Source of the DNA: Whitmania pigra
Taxonomy: Eukaryota; Annelida; Clitellata; Hirudinida; Haemopidae
NCBI GenBank assembly: GCA_021613335.1
Contig: JAJTWR010000251.1
Location: 196,001-260,000, forward strand
Length of the DNA stretch: 64,000 nt
Reading direction: 5' to 3'
Below, one piece after another: positions 63,746 through 64,000 of the stretch. Numbering within the stretch: position 1 is the first letter of the stretch; each line of letters begins with the position of its first letter. A program made the translations under genes and the position numbers. The notes beneath the pieces are model-generated. The model searched no databases. It saw nothing but the letters and a program-made list of their open reading frames with translations, and had not been told where the DNA came from.

Positions 63746-64000
63746 TTATTAATATCATAAATTACGGAAGCAGTAATTTTCTTTATTTATCTATTTATTA
63801 TGATCATAAATATTAACAATGATTGTCCTAATTTTAATTTGTTATTATTAAACATAGACTCATTAGCAAAAAATTAGATTCGTTTAATTAGATTAAAACG
63901 ATAATAAATATTTTATTTTTATCAATATTATTTTATCTATCAATAACATATTTGTGTACAATTTGCATATTTAAATTTAAGTTATGATATAACTAAAAAT

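Overview
This is animal (metazoan) nuclear DNA: genes split by GT-AG introns, about two thirds A+T overall with GC-richer islands at exons, very long perfect microsatellites, and remnants of non-LTR retrotransposons, hAT and pogo-like DNA transposons and tRNA-derived SINEs. The gene set (Toll-like receptor, lysosomal DNase II, a WES/DGAT-like membrane acyltransferase, a Cys-loop ligand-gated channel) fits an invertebrate, probably bilaterian. The phylum cannot be fixed from this sequence. No rRNA, tRNA or CRISPR was found.

Layout. 0.1-0.9 kb: a fold-back element whose inverted arms are made of tandem ~15-bp units. 1.6-4.9 kb: a Toll-like receptor gene on the + strand (signal peptide, LRR ectodomain, LRRCT, TM, TIR) with one frameshift and one in-frame TGA. 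5-7.2 kb: a ~200-bp tandem repeat and a possible minus-strand sushi-like exon. 7.3-8.4 kb: a broken tandem TLR paralogue cut off by a decayed CR1/Jockey-type retrotransposon (8.4-10.3 kb). 11.5-13.1 kb: an R2-type retrotransposon remnant and a hAT remnant. 18.5-31.4 kb: a six-exon WES/DGAT-like gene with an altered HHxxxDG motif and a long insertion. Its introns hold a second fold-back family (23.8-24.4 kb) and an R2-like element that is itself split by a second copy of the first fold-back family (25.6-26.5 kb). 32.8-38.2 and 38.8-43.6 kb: two tandem nine-exon DNase II genes, each with both HxK catalytic motifs. 47.0-59.2 kb and beyond: the N-terminal exons of a Cys-loop receptor, spread over tiny exons separated by microsatellite-laden introns. 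59.3-63 kb: a larger minus-strand CR1-like retrotransposon.

The genes do not form a pathway cluster. TLR and DNase II both belong to nucleic-acid/microbe handling in animals, but their proximity may be chance. The least expected signals are two unrelated fold-back element families, each with 8-bp hAT-like target duplications and arms of tandem ~15-bp units; two R2-like copies that both abut (TTA)n arrays; two genes whose upstream ORF stop codon overlaps the main ATG; and a WES/DGAT-like protein lacking the catalytic histidines.
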